This document shows positions 18,153 to 26,624 of a stretch of DNA of 64,000 nucleotides, in pieces. The DNA comes from Polynucleobacter sp. AP-Kaivos-20-H2 (GTDB lineage: Bacteria; Pseudomonadota; Gammaproteobacteria; Burkholderiales; Burkholderiaceae): positions 620,001 through 684,000 of the forward strand of contig NZ_JACVOX010000002.1 of the NCBI RefSeq assembly GCF_018882215.1. Reading direction: 5' to 3'. The stretch's first letter is position 1. Every line of letters begins with the position of its first letter. The notes under the pieces are model-generated. The model had not been told where the DNA came from and searched no databases. It saw only the letters and a program-made list of their open reading frames with translations. Both the position numbers and the translations under genes were made by a program.

Positions 18153-19613
18153 ATGGCAAGTCGCGAATTCTTAAAAATCCTTAGTTCAGCCCGATTGGGT
18201 GACGTATTGGCGCAACAAAAACTGGCAGAAGCCTACCTCACCGGGGCGTTCAAGACGCCCATACAACCCTCTAACGCTTTGATTTGGCTAGAAAAATCAT
18301 ATTTATCAGCCAAAAGCCAAGCTCCCAATACTCAATCCACAAGCCAGCCAGAGAATCACAGTATTTTGAGCTTGATGGCCAACATCCCCCTTGCAGAAAC
18401 CTTTTATTCCCCTGCATTTCAGTTTGGATGGGAATCATTTTGGCGCTTAACAGAGGCGCAAGATGAATCTAATAACGCTTTAGCGGCCAAATGGCAGCTA
18501 GCAAACTTATTGATTAATCCTAGCAATCAAGAATTACAGATACAACTAATGGATTGGGTTAAAAAGCAATCGTCCTCCTTAAGCGAAAAATTTTCAGGCC
18601 AAGATTTCAATGCATTACAAAAAAGAGCTCGTCAGTATTTGAAAGAGCTCGCGGATGGAAACTCCACTTTCGCCACGCAAGCAAAAGAACTGCTCATTAA
18701 ATTACAACCAAAAAATGAAGCCTTATCTTCGCTTTGGAACGTTTGGTTGGAAGATCGGAATGAAGATGCGCTGACCCAAGCTGCCGAATTAGGTTTAACT
18801 GTAGCGAAGTTGACGCTAGGGTTACGTCTTGCTCAGTTAGATGGTGCAGCCGAGACAAAATCAAATGCCTCCTTGAAAAAAGCTGCCCATTGGATTGAGC
18901 TAGCTGCAAAGGATGGTGACCGTGATGCCTGGTACGCTTTAGGCGAAATTTATCGTCGCCCTCAATTTTCTGGATACAGCGCCACCGAAAGTGATCGCTG
19001 CTTTGATCGTGCAGCAGACCTTGGTCATCCACAAGCGCAACTTCGGAAAGGCGCCAATCTGTGGCGAAAGCGCGAAAGGAACGAAGAAAAGGTTCGGGGA
19101 CTACAAGCCTCATACTGGATATGGCAAGCCCAACAACAGGGTGTAGCCAAAGCAAAAGAATTGCTTGGAAAAATATTAGTGAGTTGCCCAAACCCCAAAC
19201 GCAATGATTGGTATGAGCTGGCGCAATATGCCGATCAAGCCATTAACCATCATGCTGAACACAAGCTAGATGAGGATTGGCTTCTGCTCTGCCATCGCCT
19301 CATCATTGCAAATCAATTTAACTTTAGTAAAGCAGAGTTATTGCTTTCGGAAGTAGGCCAACTACAACATGAGCACTGTGTAGTAGTGGATATTCGCTGG
19401 GAACTCCCCAAGATTTTGCCCAGATTGATTCAGATTGAAACCATTCAACAGCGTCGAGCCTTATTGGCAGCAGGCAAAGCTTTTGTTGGAGTAGAGCCGG
19501 AGATTGAAGGCAATTTGCGTCAAAGACGTTATCGCTTTGATCAGGTCACTAATTGGTTGATTAGCGCTTTTTCTAAAAACACCAAGAATCAATCAGATCC
19601 AGAGTTGGCTTAA
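18153..19613 (+). CDS. Sel1/TPR-like repeat protein, function unknown
   Basis: Cytoplasmic-looking alpha-helical repeat protein of 486 residues without a signal peptide or membrane segment. Sel1-type units are visible at the N-terminus (DVLAQQKLAEAYLTG, then NALIWLEKSY) and in the middle third (VAKLTLGLRLAQ, AAHWIELAAKDGDRDAWYAL, CFDRAADLGHPQAQLRKGA, ASYWIWQAQQQGVAKAKELL). The C-terminal 100 residues have no motif I know. Such repeats usually mediate protein-protein contacts. It has no strong ribosome-binding site, stands alone on the plus strand and converges on tatC with a 5-bp gap. Confidence 0.8.
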   Translation: MASREFLKILSSARLGDVLAQQKLAEAYLTGAFKTPIQPSNALIWLEKSYLSAKSQAPNTQSTSQPENHSILSLMANIPLAETFYSPAFQFGWESFWRLTEAQDESNNALAAKWQLANLLINPSNQELQIQLMDWVKKQSSSLSEKFSGQDFNALQKRARQYLKELADGNSTFATQAKELLIKLQPKNEALSSLWNVWLEDRNEDALTQAAELGLTVAKLTLGLRLAQLDGAAETKSNASLKKAAHWIELAAKDGDRDAWYALGEIYRRPQFSGYSATESDRCFDRAADLGHPQAQLRKGANLWRKRERNEEKVRGLQASYWIWQAQQQGVAKAKELLGKILVSCPNPKRNDWYELAQYADQAINHHAEHKLDEDWLLLCHRLIIANQFNFSKAELLLSEVGQLQHEHCVVVDIRWELPKILPRLIQIETIQQRRALLAAGKAFVGVEPEIEGNLRQRRYRFDQVTNWLISAFSKNTKNQSDPELA

Positions 19614-19618
19614 GGCGC

Positions 19619-20383
19619 CTACTTAGCCTCATCTTCTGCTGGCTTAGGCACATAGAGGCGTGCCACCAATAAGCCCAACTCATAGAGCAAAGTCATTGGC
19701 ACGGCCAGCAGTAATTGGGACAATACATCTGGCGGAGTTACCACTGCAGAAATCACAAAAGCTCCAACAATGACGTAAGGACGAATCTCTCTAAGCTTGG
19801 CTAGTGGAACCATGCCCATACGGACTAATACAACAACGACCACTGGAACTTCAAAGGTGATTCCGAATGCCAAAAAAGTAGTCATGGCAAAACTGAGATA
19901 GTTATCGATGTCAGTCGACATCTCAGCGCCCAATGGTGCGTTGTAACTCGCCATAAATTTGAAGACCGTTGGGAAAACAAGGAAGTAGGCAAAGGCCATA
20001 CCGATAATGAATAAGGTGTAACTACTGACCACCAAAGGCAAAATAAGTTTTCGCTCATGCAGATACAAACCCGGCGCAATAAATGCCCATAATTGATACA
20101 TCACCACTGGTAACGCAATGATGAATGCCACTAACATGGTGACTTTCATCGGCACAAAGAAAGAACCGGTAACGTCAGTAACGATCATCTTGCCGCCAGC
20201 GGGCAATGCCTCCAATAAAGGCTGTGCAAACAAATGGAAAATATCAGGCGCCCAGTAGACTAGACATACGAAGACAACAATGATTGCTAGCGCTGCCTTA
20301 ATTACGCGATCTCGTAATTCAAATAAGTGGGATAGAAATGTTTCTTGCAATCCCGAATCTTCACTTGAATTATTTTCAGACAT
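19619..20383 (-). CDS. tatC: Twin-arginine translocase subunit TatC
   Basis: Polytopic receptor of the Tat pathway that exports folded proteins. The protein has 254 residues with six membrane segments. The conserved N-terminal ETFLSHLFELRDRVIKAAL (signal-binding face), the FxxPMKVTML loop, the GITFEVPVVV segment and the RPYVIVGAFVISAVVTPPD motif are typical. It is last of tatA-tatB-tatC. A likely client in this window is the Rieske protein PetA. Confidence 0.97.
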   Translation of the reverse strand: MSENNSSEDSGLQETFLSHLFELRDRVIKAALAIIVVFVCLVYWAPDIFHLFAQPLLEALPAGGKMIVTDVTGSFFVPMKVTMLVAFIIALPVVMYQLWAFIAPGLYLHERKLILPLVVSSYTLFIIGMAFAYFLVFPTVFKFMASYNAPLGAEMSTDIDNYLSFAMTTFLAFGITFEVPVVVVVLVRMGMVPLAKLREIRPYVIVGAFVISAVVTPPDVLSQLLLAVPMTLLYELGLLVARLYVPKPAEDEAK

Positions 20384-20419
20384 GGTTAGATATTTTTATT
20401 CTTTTAATTACTATGATTT

Positions 20420-20896
20420 TTATTTACCAGCGCTGTGATGAAAGCGCTTCATCCTAGCAGCGCCAGATTGCACTCGAGTACGAATGCCTGCGGAACGCTT
20501 GAACCAAAGGGGTCTTGCAGCACGGCGCACCCCCCAGCTATTACGGCCTTGGCGCTTGGTTTTGCGAAGGACTTCCTTTTCATCTAAAGGCGGCTTTTCA
20601 AAGCTCGTTTCAAAAATATCCGCCTGATCACTTAAGTTAGCGCCAGCCTCTTGAACTGTTGAGCCAATACTGTTTTCAACCTCTTTGAGAGTGGCAGCAG
20701 TTTCTTCCCGAAACTTTTTAAATTCTTCCACCTCCATCTGACGACTCACTTCAGACTTAACTTCAGCCATATAGCGTTGAGCACGTCCAAACAAATTACC
20801 AGCCATGCGGGCTACTTTTGGCAGGCGCTCTGGTCCAACCACCACCAGAGCAACTACAGCAATCAGCGCAAGTTTTGAAACTCCGAGATCAATCAT
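20420..20896 (-). CDS. tatB: Twin-arginine translocase subunit TatB
   Basis: Single-pass partner of TatC in substrate recognition. The protein has 158 residues. The N-terminal membrane helix with the hinge (MIDLGVSKLALIAVVALVVVGPERLPKVARMAG) appears in split motifs: IDLGVSKL, VVGPERLP and an amphipathic helix. A long charged coiled region (about 35-80) and a basic C-terminal tail follow. The GPE hinge and length distinguish it from TatA. Confidence 0.95.
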   Translation of the reverse strand: MIDLGVSKLALIAVVALVVVGPERLPKVARMAGNLFGRAQRYMAEVKSEVSRQMEVEEFKKFREETAATLKEVENSIGSTVQEAGANLSDQADIFETSFEKPPLDEKEVLRKTKRQGRNSWGVRRAARPLWFKRSAGIRTRVQSGAARMKRFHHSAGK

Positions 20897-20953
20897 TTAA
20901 CGCAGTTATTTAATTGCAGCATGAGTTTCAATTGCGCTTCAGTTATTAGTTAG

Positions 20954-21175
20954 TTATTTGTTTACGTCTTTAGCGTGAATATCAACAGTCTTGTCTGCTG
21001 TTGCAGAACTTTGTTGAATTTGCTCTTTAGGCTCCTCGGCAGATTTCATGCCATCTTTAAAGCCTTTTACAGCGCCGCCCAAATCTTGACCGATATTGCG
21101 CAATTTTTTGGTACCGAATACCAACATCACGATAACTAAAACAATCAACCAATGCCAAATGCTAAATGAACCCAT
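20954..21175 (-). CDS. tatA: Twin-arginine translocase subunit TatA
   Basis: Pore-forming Tat component that assembles on demand with TatBC. The protein has 73 residues. The short membrane helix [20 protein letters not shown] is followed by the [20 protein letters not shown] amphipathic helix with the FGxxKL hinge, then a polar tail. It is first in tatABC, 16 bp downstream of the HIT gene, and probably cotranscribed with hisE and the HIT gene. Confidence 0.97.
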   Translation of the reverse strand: MGSFSIWHWLIVLVIVMLVFGTKKLRNIGQDLGGAVKGFKDGMKSAEEPKEQIQQSSATADKTVDIHAKDVNK

Positions 21176-21191
21176 TTTTAATCTCCTTGGA

Positions 21192-21548
21192 TTATTTTTT
21201 CCAGGGGCGGGGACCGCCCATCACATGTAAGTGCAAGTGATAGACCTCCTGCCCACCATCCGCACCATTGTTTACCATCAATCTAAAGCCACCATCCTTA
21301 CCAGGACGACAGCCTTGCTCTTTGGCAAGACGCGGTGCTAATTCCATCATTCTACCTAGCAAAGGCGCATCTACGCTTTCTGTTGACTCCAGCATAGGGA
21401 TATGTTTTTTTGGAATCATCAAGAAATGGATAGGCGCTGCTGGGTTGATATCCATAAAAGCGTAGATTTCTTCATCTTCATAGACCTTCTGGGAAGGAAT
21501 CAAACCTTGAGAAATCTTACAAAACAGGCAATTAGGATCGTGTGACAT
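21192..21548 (-). CDS. HIT-family (HINT-type) purine nucleoside phosphoramidase
   Basis: Hydrolyses AMP-lysine-type phosphoramidates in vitro; the physiological role is uncertain. The protein has 118 residues. The N-terminus is [19 protein letters not shown], and the histidine triad HLHLHV has H104, H106 and H108. The position between hisE and tatA is a common betaproteobacterial arrangement. Confidence 0.94.
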   Translation of the reverse strand: MSHDPNCLFCKISQGLIPSQKVYEDEEIYAFMDINPAAPIHFLMIPKKHIPMLESTESVDAPLLGRMMELAPRLAKEQGCRPGKDGGFRLMVNNGADGGQEVYHLHLHVMGGPRPWKK

Positions 21549-21572
21549 ACTTTTTCTCGTATTTATTCGTGC

Positions 21573-21974
21573 TTACTCTTTACCAGCAGCTTTTCTCGCA
21601 GCCTTCTCTTCGATGCCGGATGTTCCCAGACGACGATCAAGTTCGGCAATCACATCTTCCGGGCGCAGGTTAAATTGAGATAAAGCAATCAAGCAGTGAA
21701 ACCACAAATCAGCCATTTCGCCCACTAAGAGCTTTTGCTGATCAGCCGCCAAGTTCGAGTTGCGCGCATCTTTTGCCGCCATCACAGCCTCAGTCGCTTC
21801 TTCACCAATCTTTTTCAAGATCCCGTCATCACCCTTTGAAAAGAGCAAAGCGGTATATGAAGTTTTGGGATCTGCTTGGCCTGCCTTAAATGCATCACGA
21901 CGTTGATCAACTACATCGGCTAAATGAGTTAGAGCAGATTCAATTTTTTTGTCTGAGTTCAGTATTTTGTTCAT
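21573..21974 (-). CDS. hisE: Phosphoribosyl-ATP pyrophosphatase
   Basis: Removes pyrophosphate from PR-ATP in the second step of histidine synthesis. The protein has 133 residues. The MazG-like helical fold shows [24 protein letters not shown] and a metal-binding [14 protein letters not shown] helix. Separate hisE and hisI genes are normal in betaproteobacteria. Here hisE is cut off from hisI by the vapBC pair; it follows vapC by 16 bp, so its expression may depend on the vapBC promoter or on readthrough from hisI. Confidence 0.95.
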   Translation of the reverse strand: MNKILNSDKKIESALTHLADVVDQRRDAFKAGQADPKTSYTALLFSKGDDGILKKIGEEATEAVMAAKDARNSNLAADQQKLLVGEMADLWFHCLIALSQFNLRPEDVIAELDRRLGTSGIEEKAARKAAGKE

Positions 21975-21990
21975 TGATATATTTTGCAGA

Positions 21991-22386
21991 CTATACAGTC
22001 CAATCCTCTACCTTTAACTGCTCTATCCTTTTAAAAGCCTGGTCATTTGTCACCAGAATTGCTCCAAGCTGAGAAGCATGTGCTGCAATTTGCATGTCAA
22101 GAGAGCCCAACACATTTCCACTGCCCTCTAACTGGGCCCTTAAAACACCATAATGCTCGGCTACATCGGTATCCCAAACTAAAACATCCACTCGCTTTAA
22201 AAACTCTTGCACAACCAAATGTAAGTTCCTTGCATTTGGCTTTTTTGCCAAACCATAGAGAATTTCACCCTCAGATATACCTGACAAGCATAGTCTTTCC
22301 ATGGGAACACTAGCGATTTTTCTACTTACTACTGGGTTTTTCTTAATGAGGCTGCTGATGGTATTGGTATCGAGCATATATCTCAT
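21991..22386 (-). CDS. vapC: VapC-type PIN-domain ribonuclease toxin
   Basis: Predicted Mg-dependent endoribonuclease, toxin half of a type II pair. The protein has 131 residues. The PIN-domain acidic residues are visible as D6 (MLDTNTIS), E39 (SGISEGEI), D97 ([11 protein letters not shown]) and D115 (VTNDQAF), so the active site is intact. The ATG overlaps the vapB TGA by one base (TGATG), showing tight coupling. RNA target unknown; tRNA cleavage is common in the family. Inserted between hisI and hisE. Confidence 0.92.
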   Translation of the reverse strand: MRYMLDTNTISSLIKKNPVVSRKIASVPMERLCLSGISEGEILYGLAKKPNARNLHLVVQEFLKRVDVLVWDTDVAEHYGVLRAQLEGSGNVLGSLDMQIAAHASQLGAILVTNDQAFKRIEQLKVEDWTV

Positions 22387-22649
22387 CAGTCATTGACTCC
22401 AGCAAAAGGATCTCGATCTTGCGAGTCTTGATTTCGATCTTCGGGACTTAAGAAATCTAGAGGAACATCTGCGCTTGCAAGCGCCACAAAAAAGCTATCC
22501 CAGTTTTCAGGTCTTCTGGACAGAATTAAATCGCCAGTACTGGGATCACGCCGAATAAATACTTCTTTTTCCTCAAAACGAAAGGCTGCAGGCAATCTTA
22601 TTGCTTGACTACGCCCATTCATAAAGATTTTTGCTGTTAGACCCATCAT
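22386..22649 (-). CDS. vapB: VapB-type AbrB-fold antitoxin
   Basis: Antitoxin and likely autorepressor for vapC. The protein has 87 residues. The N-terminal swapped-hairpin AbrB/MazE DNA-binding fold is seen in [20 protein letters not shown]. The acidic C-terminus ([20 protein letters not shown]) is the likely toxin-wrapping segment. Two consecutive ATGs occur at the start. A near-ideal promoter with an overlapping palindrome lies directly upstream. Confidence 0.92.
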   Translation of the reverse strand: MMGLTAKIFMNGRSQAIRLPAAFRFEEKEVFIRRDPSTGDLILSRRPENWDSFFVALASADVPLDFLSPEDRNQDSQDRDPFAGVND

Positions 22650-22660
22650 CCTAGCCCCTT

Positions 22661-22700
22661 GGTATATATCAAAGTATATACCAGTCTAAACAATTATCAA
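22661..22700 (-). promoter_or_regulatory. vapBC promoter with palindromic operator
   Basis: On the minus strand the -35 is TTGATA (22695-22700) and the -10 TATACT (22673-22678), with 16-bp spacing. The perfect inverted repeat GGTATATA (22661-22668) / TATATACC (22675-22682), with a 6-bp spacer, covers the -10 box. It is placed as expected for autorepression by a VapB/VapBC complex. Confidence 0.75.
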
Positions 22701-22732
22701 GTGGAAATAAAGCCCTTAAATATTTATTTGGG

Positions 22733-23122
22733 TCAGTTTTTACTGATCTTTTGCCAATTTGAGCTTACAGAATCCCACCCTCTAAAGAAGCAGCTATGCT
22801 CACCCGTATGGCAAGCAATCCCGTCTTTTTGCTCAACCATCAGCAAAATCGTATCACCATCACAATCCAGACGAATTTCTTTTACTTTCTGAGTATGGCC
22901 AGACTCTTCGCCCTTGTGCCACAGTTTTTGTCTGGAACGAGTCCAGTAGACTGCCTCGCCTAAGCGTAAGGTTTCCAATAAGGCGTCACGATTCATCCAG
23001 GCCATCATCAAAACATCGCCGCTACTTGCTTCCTGGGTAATGACGGGGACTAAGCCCTGCTCATTCCAAGTCACCGCTTCTAAAAAGGCCTGGTCTTGTG
23101 AGTTTTTATTCATATCTGACAT
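22733..23122 (-). CDS. hisI: Phosphoribosyl-AMP cyclohydrolase
   Basis: Zn/Mg-dependent enzyme that opens the adenine ring of PR-AMP, third step of histidine synthesis. It has 129 residues from ATG 23122; a second ATG lies three codons in, and an upstream in-frame start would add 24 non-conserved residues. Metal-site cysteines lie in [11 protein letters not shown] and [10 protein letters not shown], and the [10 protein letters not shown] motif is typical. It is separated from hisF by the oppositely oriented HicB-type gene and from hisE by vapBC. No strong ribosome-binding site decides the start. Confidence 0.93.
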   Translation of the reverse strand: MSDMNKNSQDQAFLEAVTWNEQGLVPVITQEASSGDVLMMAWMNRDALLETLRLGEAVYWTRSRQKLWHKGEESGHTQKVKEIRLDCDGDTILLMVEQKDGIACHTGEHSCFFRGWDSVSSNWQKISKN

Positions 23123-23203
23123 TTGTTCAATTTTGACAGAATTGTTAGGGGCCAAGTAAATAAGCGATTGCGCACGATTGAGGTACTGCCCCAACTCACC
23201 TCA

Positions 23204-23238
23204 TGGACACTATCCTGATTTGTGTGTATAGTGTGTAT
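23204..23238 (+). promoter_or_regulatory. Promoter of the HicB-type gene with direct repeats
   Basis: The -35 TGGACA (23204-23209) and -10 TATAGT (23227-23232) are each one mismatch from consensus, at 17-bp spacing. Two exact GTGTGTAT repeats (23222-23229 and 23231-23238) straddle the -10 box at a 9-bp period. They are a candidate operator for the RHH domain of the gene's own product. Confidence 0.65.
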
Positions 23239-23262
23239 CTAATTAAACTAGTGGGATTAATC

Positions 23263-23655
23263 ATGAAATATCCAATTGCTATTGAACCGGGTGGAGATAA
23301 GTTAGCGTGGGGTGTGATTGTTCCCGATATGCCAGGCTGCTTTTCTGCAGCTGACAGTGGAATTGATGAGGCTATTGAGAATGCCAAAGAAGCGATTGAG
23401 CTTTGGATTGAGGCTGCATTAGACGCGGGCGAAGATATCCCAAAGCCCAGCTCTATTACTGATCTTCAAAAGAAGAAAGAGTTCAAAGGATATATCTGGG
23501 CAATTGCTGAGATTGACCCGGCATTACTGTCAGACGATATCGAAAGAGTAAATATCTCTTTACCAAAAAGAGTGCTGGCAAGATTAGATGCTAAGGCCAA
23601 ATCCGCTGGTGAAAACCGCTCAGCATTTATCGCGCATATGGCGATTAGCGCTTAA
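23263..23655 (+). CDS. HicB-type antitoxin-like protein without adjacent HicA
   Basis: The protein has 130 residues from ATG 23263. The N-terminal HicB-like partial RNase H fold shows MKYPIAIEPGGDKLAWGVIVPDMPGCFSA in pieces (YPIAIEPG, WGVIVPDMPGCFSAA, IENAKEAIELWIEAAL). The C-terminal ribbon-helix-helix domain is RVNISLPKRVLARLDAKAK followed by NRSAFIAHMA. HicB normally pairs with a HicA toxin of about 60 residues. There is no room for one here: hisI lies upstream on the other strand and hisF begins 9 bp downstream. It may be a solitary regulator, possibly repressing its own promoter. Function of the orphan form is unknown. Confidence 0.88.
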   Translation: MKYPIAIEPGGDKLAWGVIVPDMPGCFSAADSGIDEAIENAKEAIELWIEAALDAGEDIPKPSSITDLQKKKEFKGYIWAIAEIDPALLSDDIERVNISLPKRVLARLDAKAKSAGENRSAFIAHMAISA

Positions 23656-23664
23656 GAAACCCAC

Positions 23665-24423
23665 CTAAATTCGAACCGGGATTCCCTGGGCAGCCATATA
23701 TTCTTTCGCCTGCCCAACGGTGTATTCACCATAGTGAAAAATACTGGCGGCCAACACAGCATCTGCATGGCCTTTGGTGATTCCATCGACTAAATGCTGC
23801 AAATTACCAACGCCGCCAGAAGCAATCACTGGGATAGATACTGCATCACTTACTGCAGCAGTTAAAGCCAAATCAAAACCATCTTTGCTGCCATCACGGT
23901 TCATACTGGTTAATAAGATTTCACCAGCGCCGCGCTTGGTAACTTCTTTAGCCCATTCAACCACATCGATACCGGTAGCCGTTCTACCACCATGAGTGAA
24001 CACTTCCCAATTGCCAGCCTCTGTTTGTTTGGCATCAATCGCCACCACAATACATTGAGAGCCGTAATAGGCAGCTGCATCAGACACTAAATCCGGATTA
24101 GCAACCGCAGAAGAATTCATGCTCACTTTATCTGCGCCAGCATTGAGCAAGCGACGCACATCGGCAACAGCGCGCACACCACCGCCAACAGTCAAAGGAA
24201 TAAATACTTGTGATGCAACATCTTCAATGATGTGCAAAATCAGATCGCGTCCATCCGAGGTGGCGGTAATATCCAAAAAAGTGAGTTCGTCTGCGCCTTG
24301 GGTGTCATACCGTTTAGCAATTTCAACGGGGTCGCCTGCGTCGCGCAGGCCTACAAAGTTCACACCTTTAACTACGCGCCCTGCAGTGACATCAAGACAA
24401 GGAATAATTCGCTTGGTTAACAC
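23665..24423 (-). CDS. hisF: Imidazole glycerol phosphate synthase subunit HisF
   Basis: Cyclase half of IGP synthase, using ammonia from HisH to form IGP and AICAR. The protein has 252 residues in a TIM barrel. The N-terminal [20 protein letters not shown] carries a catalytic Asp, and the phosphate-binding GGGVR and ASGGVG loops are present. The start is GTG at 24423 and overlaps the hisA TAG (TAGTG), indicating translational coupling. Confidence 0.97.
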   Translation of the reverse strand: MLTKRIIPCLDVTAGRVVKGVNFVGLRDAGDPVEIAKRYDTQGADELTFLDITATSDGRDLILHIIEDVASQVFIPLTVGGGVRAVADVRRLLNAGADKVSMNSSAVANPDLVSDAAAYYGSQCIVVAIDAKQTEAGNWEVFTHGGRTATGIDVVEWAKEVTKRGAGEILLTSMNRDGSKDGFDLALTAAVSDAVSIPVIASGGVGNLQHLVDGITKGHADAVLAASIFHYGEYTVGQAKEYMAAQGIPVRI

Positions 24424-25184
24424 TAGATAATTTTCTTCTTATATTTGAGTGTTAATTCATCAGCGTATTTTTGAGCGGCTGCAAGATCCAGGTCGCCAGC
24501 ATAAATAGAACGGCCAGCGATAACGCCCATGACACCCTCTTCTTCAGCCTTACAGAGTGCATCAATATCTTGGTTGTTCGATAAGCCGCCACTAGCAATA
24601 ACTGGAATACGTATTGCCTGAGCCAACTTGACCGTAGCATCAATATTCACGCCTTTGAGCATGCCATCGCGCCCAATGTCGGTATAGATAATGGCTTCAA
24701 CGCCCCAGTCTTCAAATTTCTTGGCAAGATCAATCACTTCGTGACCAGTAATCTTGCTCCAGCCATCCGTTGCCACTTTGCCATCGCGTGCATCCAGCCC
24801 AACCATGACATGCCCTGGAAATGCTGTACAAGCATCTTGTACAAAGCCGGGATTCTTCACAGCTGCCGTACCAATGATGACAGTGCTAATACCGTCATCC
24901 AATAAACGTTCAATGGTTTCAAGATCACGAATACCACCACCGAGTTGGACAGGGATTTCATTACCAACCGCTTTGAGGATCGATTTAATCGCAGACTCAT
25001 TTTTGAGCTTGCCAGCAAATGCGCCATTGAGATCTACTAAATGTAAGCGTCGAGCACCCTTGCTAATCCAATGCGCCGCCATTGCGCCAGGGTCTTCTGA
25101 AAACACCGTGGCTTTATCCATATCACCCTGTTCGAGTCGAACACAGTGGCCGTCTTTAAGATCAATTGCGGGAATCAGCAGCAT
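24423..25184 (-). CDS. hisA: ProFAR isomerase
   Basis: Isomerises ProFAR to PRFAR, fourth step of histidine synthesis. The protein has 253 residues and is a TIM barrel homologous to HisF. The N-terminal [16 protein letters not shown] carries the catalytic Asp; GGGIRD and the [13 protein letters not shown] motif with the second catalytic Asp are clear. It is between hisH and hisF with an 18-bp gap and a 1-base overlap respectively. Confidence 0.97.
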   Translation of the reverse strand: MLLIPAIDLKDGHCVRLEQGDMDKATVFSEDPGAMAAHWISKGARRLHLVDLNGAFAGKLKNESAIKSILKAVGNEIPVQLGGGIRDLETIERLLDDGISTVIIGTAAVKNPGFVQDACTAFPGHVMVGLDARDGKVATDGWSKITGHEVIDLAKKFEDWGVEAIIYTDIGRDGMLKGVNIDATVKLAQAIRIPVIASGGLSNNQDIDALCKAEEEGVMGVIAGRSIYAGDLDLAAAQKYADELTLKYKKKII

Positions 25185-25202
25185 AGCGAATGGTTAAGAA
25201 TA

Positions 25203-25859
25203 TTAAGGTTGCCAAGAAACAAAATTTTGATAAAGCTTTAAACCGTATTCTGCACTTTTTTCTGGATGGAATTGAGTTGCAAAAATATTATCTCGCGCAA
25301 CCGCAGAAGTAAACCAATCGCCATACTCAGTAGAGCCAGCCGTATCTTCATTGCGCTGCGGCACAACATAGTAGCTATGCACAAAATAAAAGCTCGTTAA
25401 ATCAGGTATGCCATCCCAAAGAGGGTGCATGCGGTCTTGGCGCACTTGGTTCCAGCCCATATGAGGGACTTTATAAGAGGATCCGTCTGGCTGCATTTTG
25501 CCAGCCAGTTCAAAACGACGCACTTCCCCGGGAATCAAAGCCAAGCAAGGCGTCCATTGCTCGGCGACACGTACCTCTGCACTTCTATCAAAGAGCATTT
25601 GCTCTCCGACACAGACCCCTAAAAGCGGCTTACTTTTAGAGGCCTCCAATAAGGCATCTAATAATCCGGATTCTTTTAGATGCTTCATGCAATCTGGCAT
25701 AGCACCTTGACCAGGCAAAACAACGCGATCTGCAGAATGGATCTCTTCTGGCTGATGAGCAATCAATACATTGTCATCAGGCGCAACATGATGAAATGCT
25801 TGATATACAGAACGGAGATTACCCATTCCATAATCGACGATCGCAATGGTTTGCGCCAA
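25203..25859 (-). CDS. hisH: Imidazole glycerol phosphate synthase subunit HisH
   Basis: Glutaminase half of IGP synthase. The protein has 218 residues. Class I amidotransferase motifs are the nucleophile C83 in GVCVGEQ, the oxyanion-type PGQGAMPDC stretch and the catalytic His-Glu in TQFHPEKS. It lies 61 bp after hisB. Confidence 0.97.
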   Translation of the reverse strand: MAQTIAIVDYGMGNLRSVYQAFHHVAPDDNVLIAHQPEEIHSADRVVLPGQGAMPDCMKHLKESGLLDALLEASKSKPLLGVCVGEQMLFDRSAEVRVAEQWTPCLALIPGEVRRFELAGKMQPDGSSYKVPHMGWNQVRQDRMHPLWDGIPDLTSFYFVHSYYVVPQRNEDTAGSTEYGDWFTSAVARDNIFATQFHPEKSAEYGLKLYQNFVSWQP

Positions 25860-25920
25860 AATTTACCTGCTGTCTATTGTTATCTACTGTTGTCTTCTAA
25901 GCAACCGTGGGGAGTCTAGA

Positions 25921-26508
25921 TTAAAGACTTCCTTTGGTTGAAGGAATGGCGCCTGAAGCACGTGGATCAACCGCCAAGGCCATACGCAAAGCGCGACCAA
26001 AAGCCTTGAACACAGTTTCAATCTGATGATGCGCATTAATACCGCGCAAATTATCGATGTGCAAAGTGACTCCAGCGTGGTTCACAAAACCACGGAAGAA
26101 CTCAATGCTGAGATCCACATCAAAGTCGCCTACACGTGCACGAGTAAATGGGACATTAAATTCCAAACCTGGACGGCCAGAGAAATCGATCACAACTCGA
26201 GAGAGGGTCTCATCAAGAGGCACATAGGAATGACCATAACGAGTAATACCCGCCTTATCGCCCACCGCCTTAGCAAAGGCCTGACCTAGCGTGATTCCCA
26301 CATCTTCAACAGTGTGGTGATCATCAATATGGGTATCGCCATTTGCAACCACTTTGAGGTCAATCATGCCGTGACGGGCAATCTGATCGAGCATATGGTC
26401 TAGAAAAGGAACCCCGGAGGCTAGCTCAGCCTTACCGGTTCCATCTAGATTGATGGAAATCTGAATTTTGGTTTCCGAAGTGTTTCGGGTGACGTCGGCT
26501 TGCCGCAT
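25921..26508 (-). CDS. hisB: Imidazoleglycerol-phosphate dehydratase
   Basis: Mn-dependent dehydratase giving imidazole acetol phosphate. It is monofunctional at 195 residues, with no histidinol-phosphatase domain. Metal-binding motifs are [10 protein letters not shown] and, near the C-terminus, [31 protein letters not shown] is also conserved. It starts the hisBHAF run on the minus strand and needs its own promoter in 26509-26624, since hisC upstream points the other way. Confidence 0.97.
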   Translation of the reverse strand: MRQADVTRNTSETKIQISINLDGTGKAELASGVPFLDHMLDQIARHGMIDLKVVANGDTHIDDHHTVEDVGITLGQAFAKAVGDKAGITRYGHSYVPLDETLSRVVIDFSGRPGLEFNVPFTRARVGDFDVDLSIEFFRGFVNHAGVTLHIDNLRGINAHHQIETVFKAFGRALRMALAVDPRASGAIPSTKGSL

Positions 26509-26624
26509 GCTTCATTGCGCCGCGAGGCGAAGTGTTGATTGAAGCCTCATAATATCATTCCTAGAAGAGATTTAAATATCGATATCGCTACACTTTTATC
26601 CCGATTTTTGACCTGAGAACCCTC
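26509..26624. promoter_or_regulatory. Divergent hisB/hisC control region
   Basis: This 116-bp spacer must hold the promoters for hisB (minus) and hisC (plus). A compact hairpin, CGCC/GGCG around a 4-base loop (26518-26529), lies about 10 bases before the hisB start codon on its transcript and could affect initiation. I cannot assign -35/-10 boxes with confidence. Confidence 0.5.

Noticed and set aside
23123..23194. Longer HisI start
   Set aside because: The additional 24 residues have no similarity to HisI and approach the HicB promoter.
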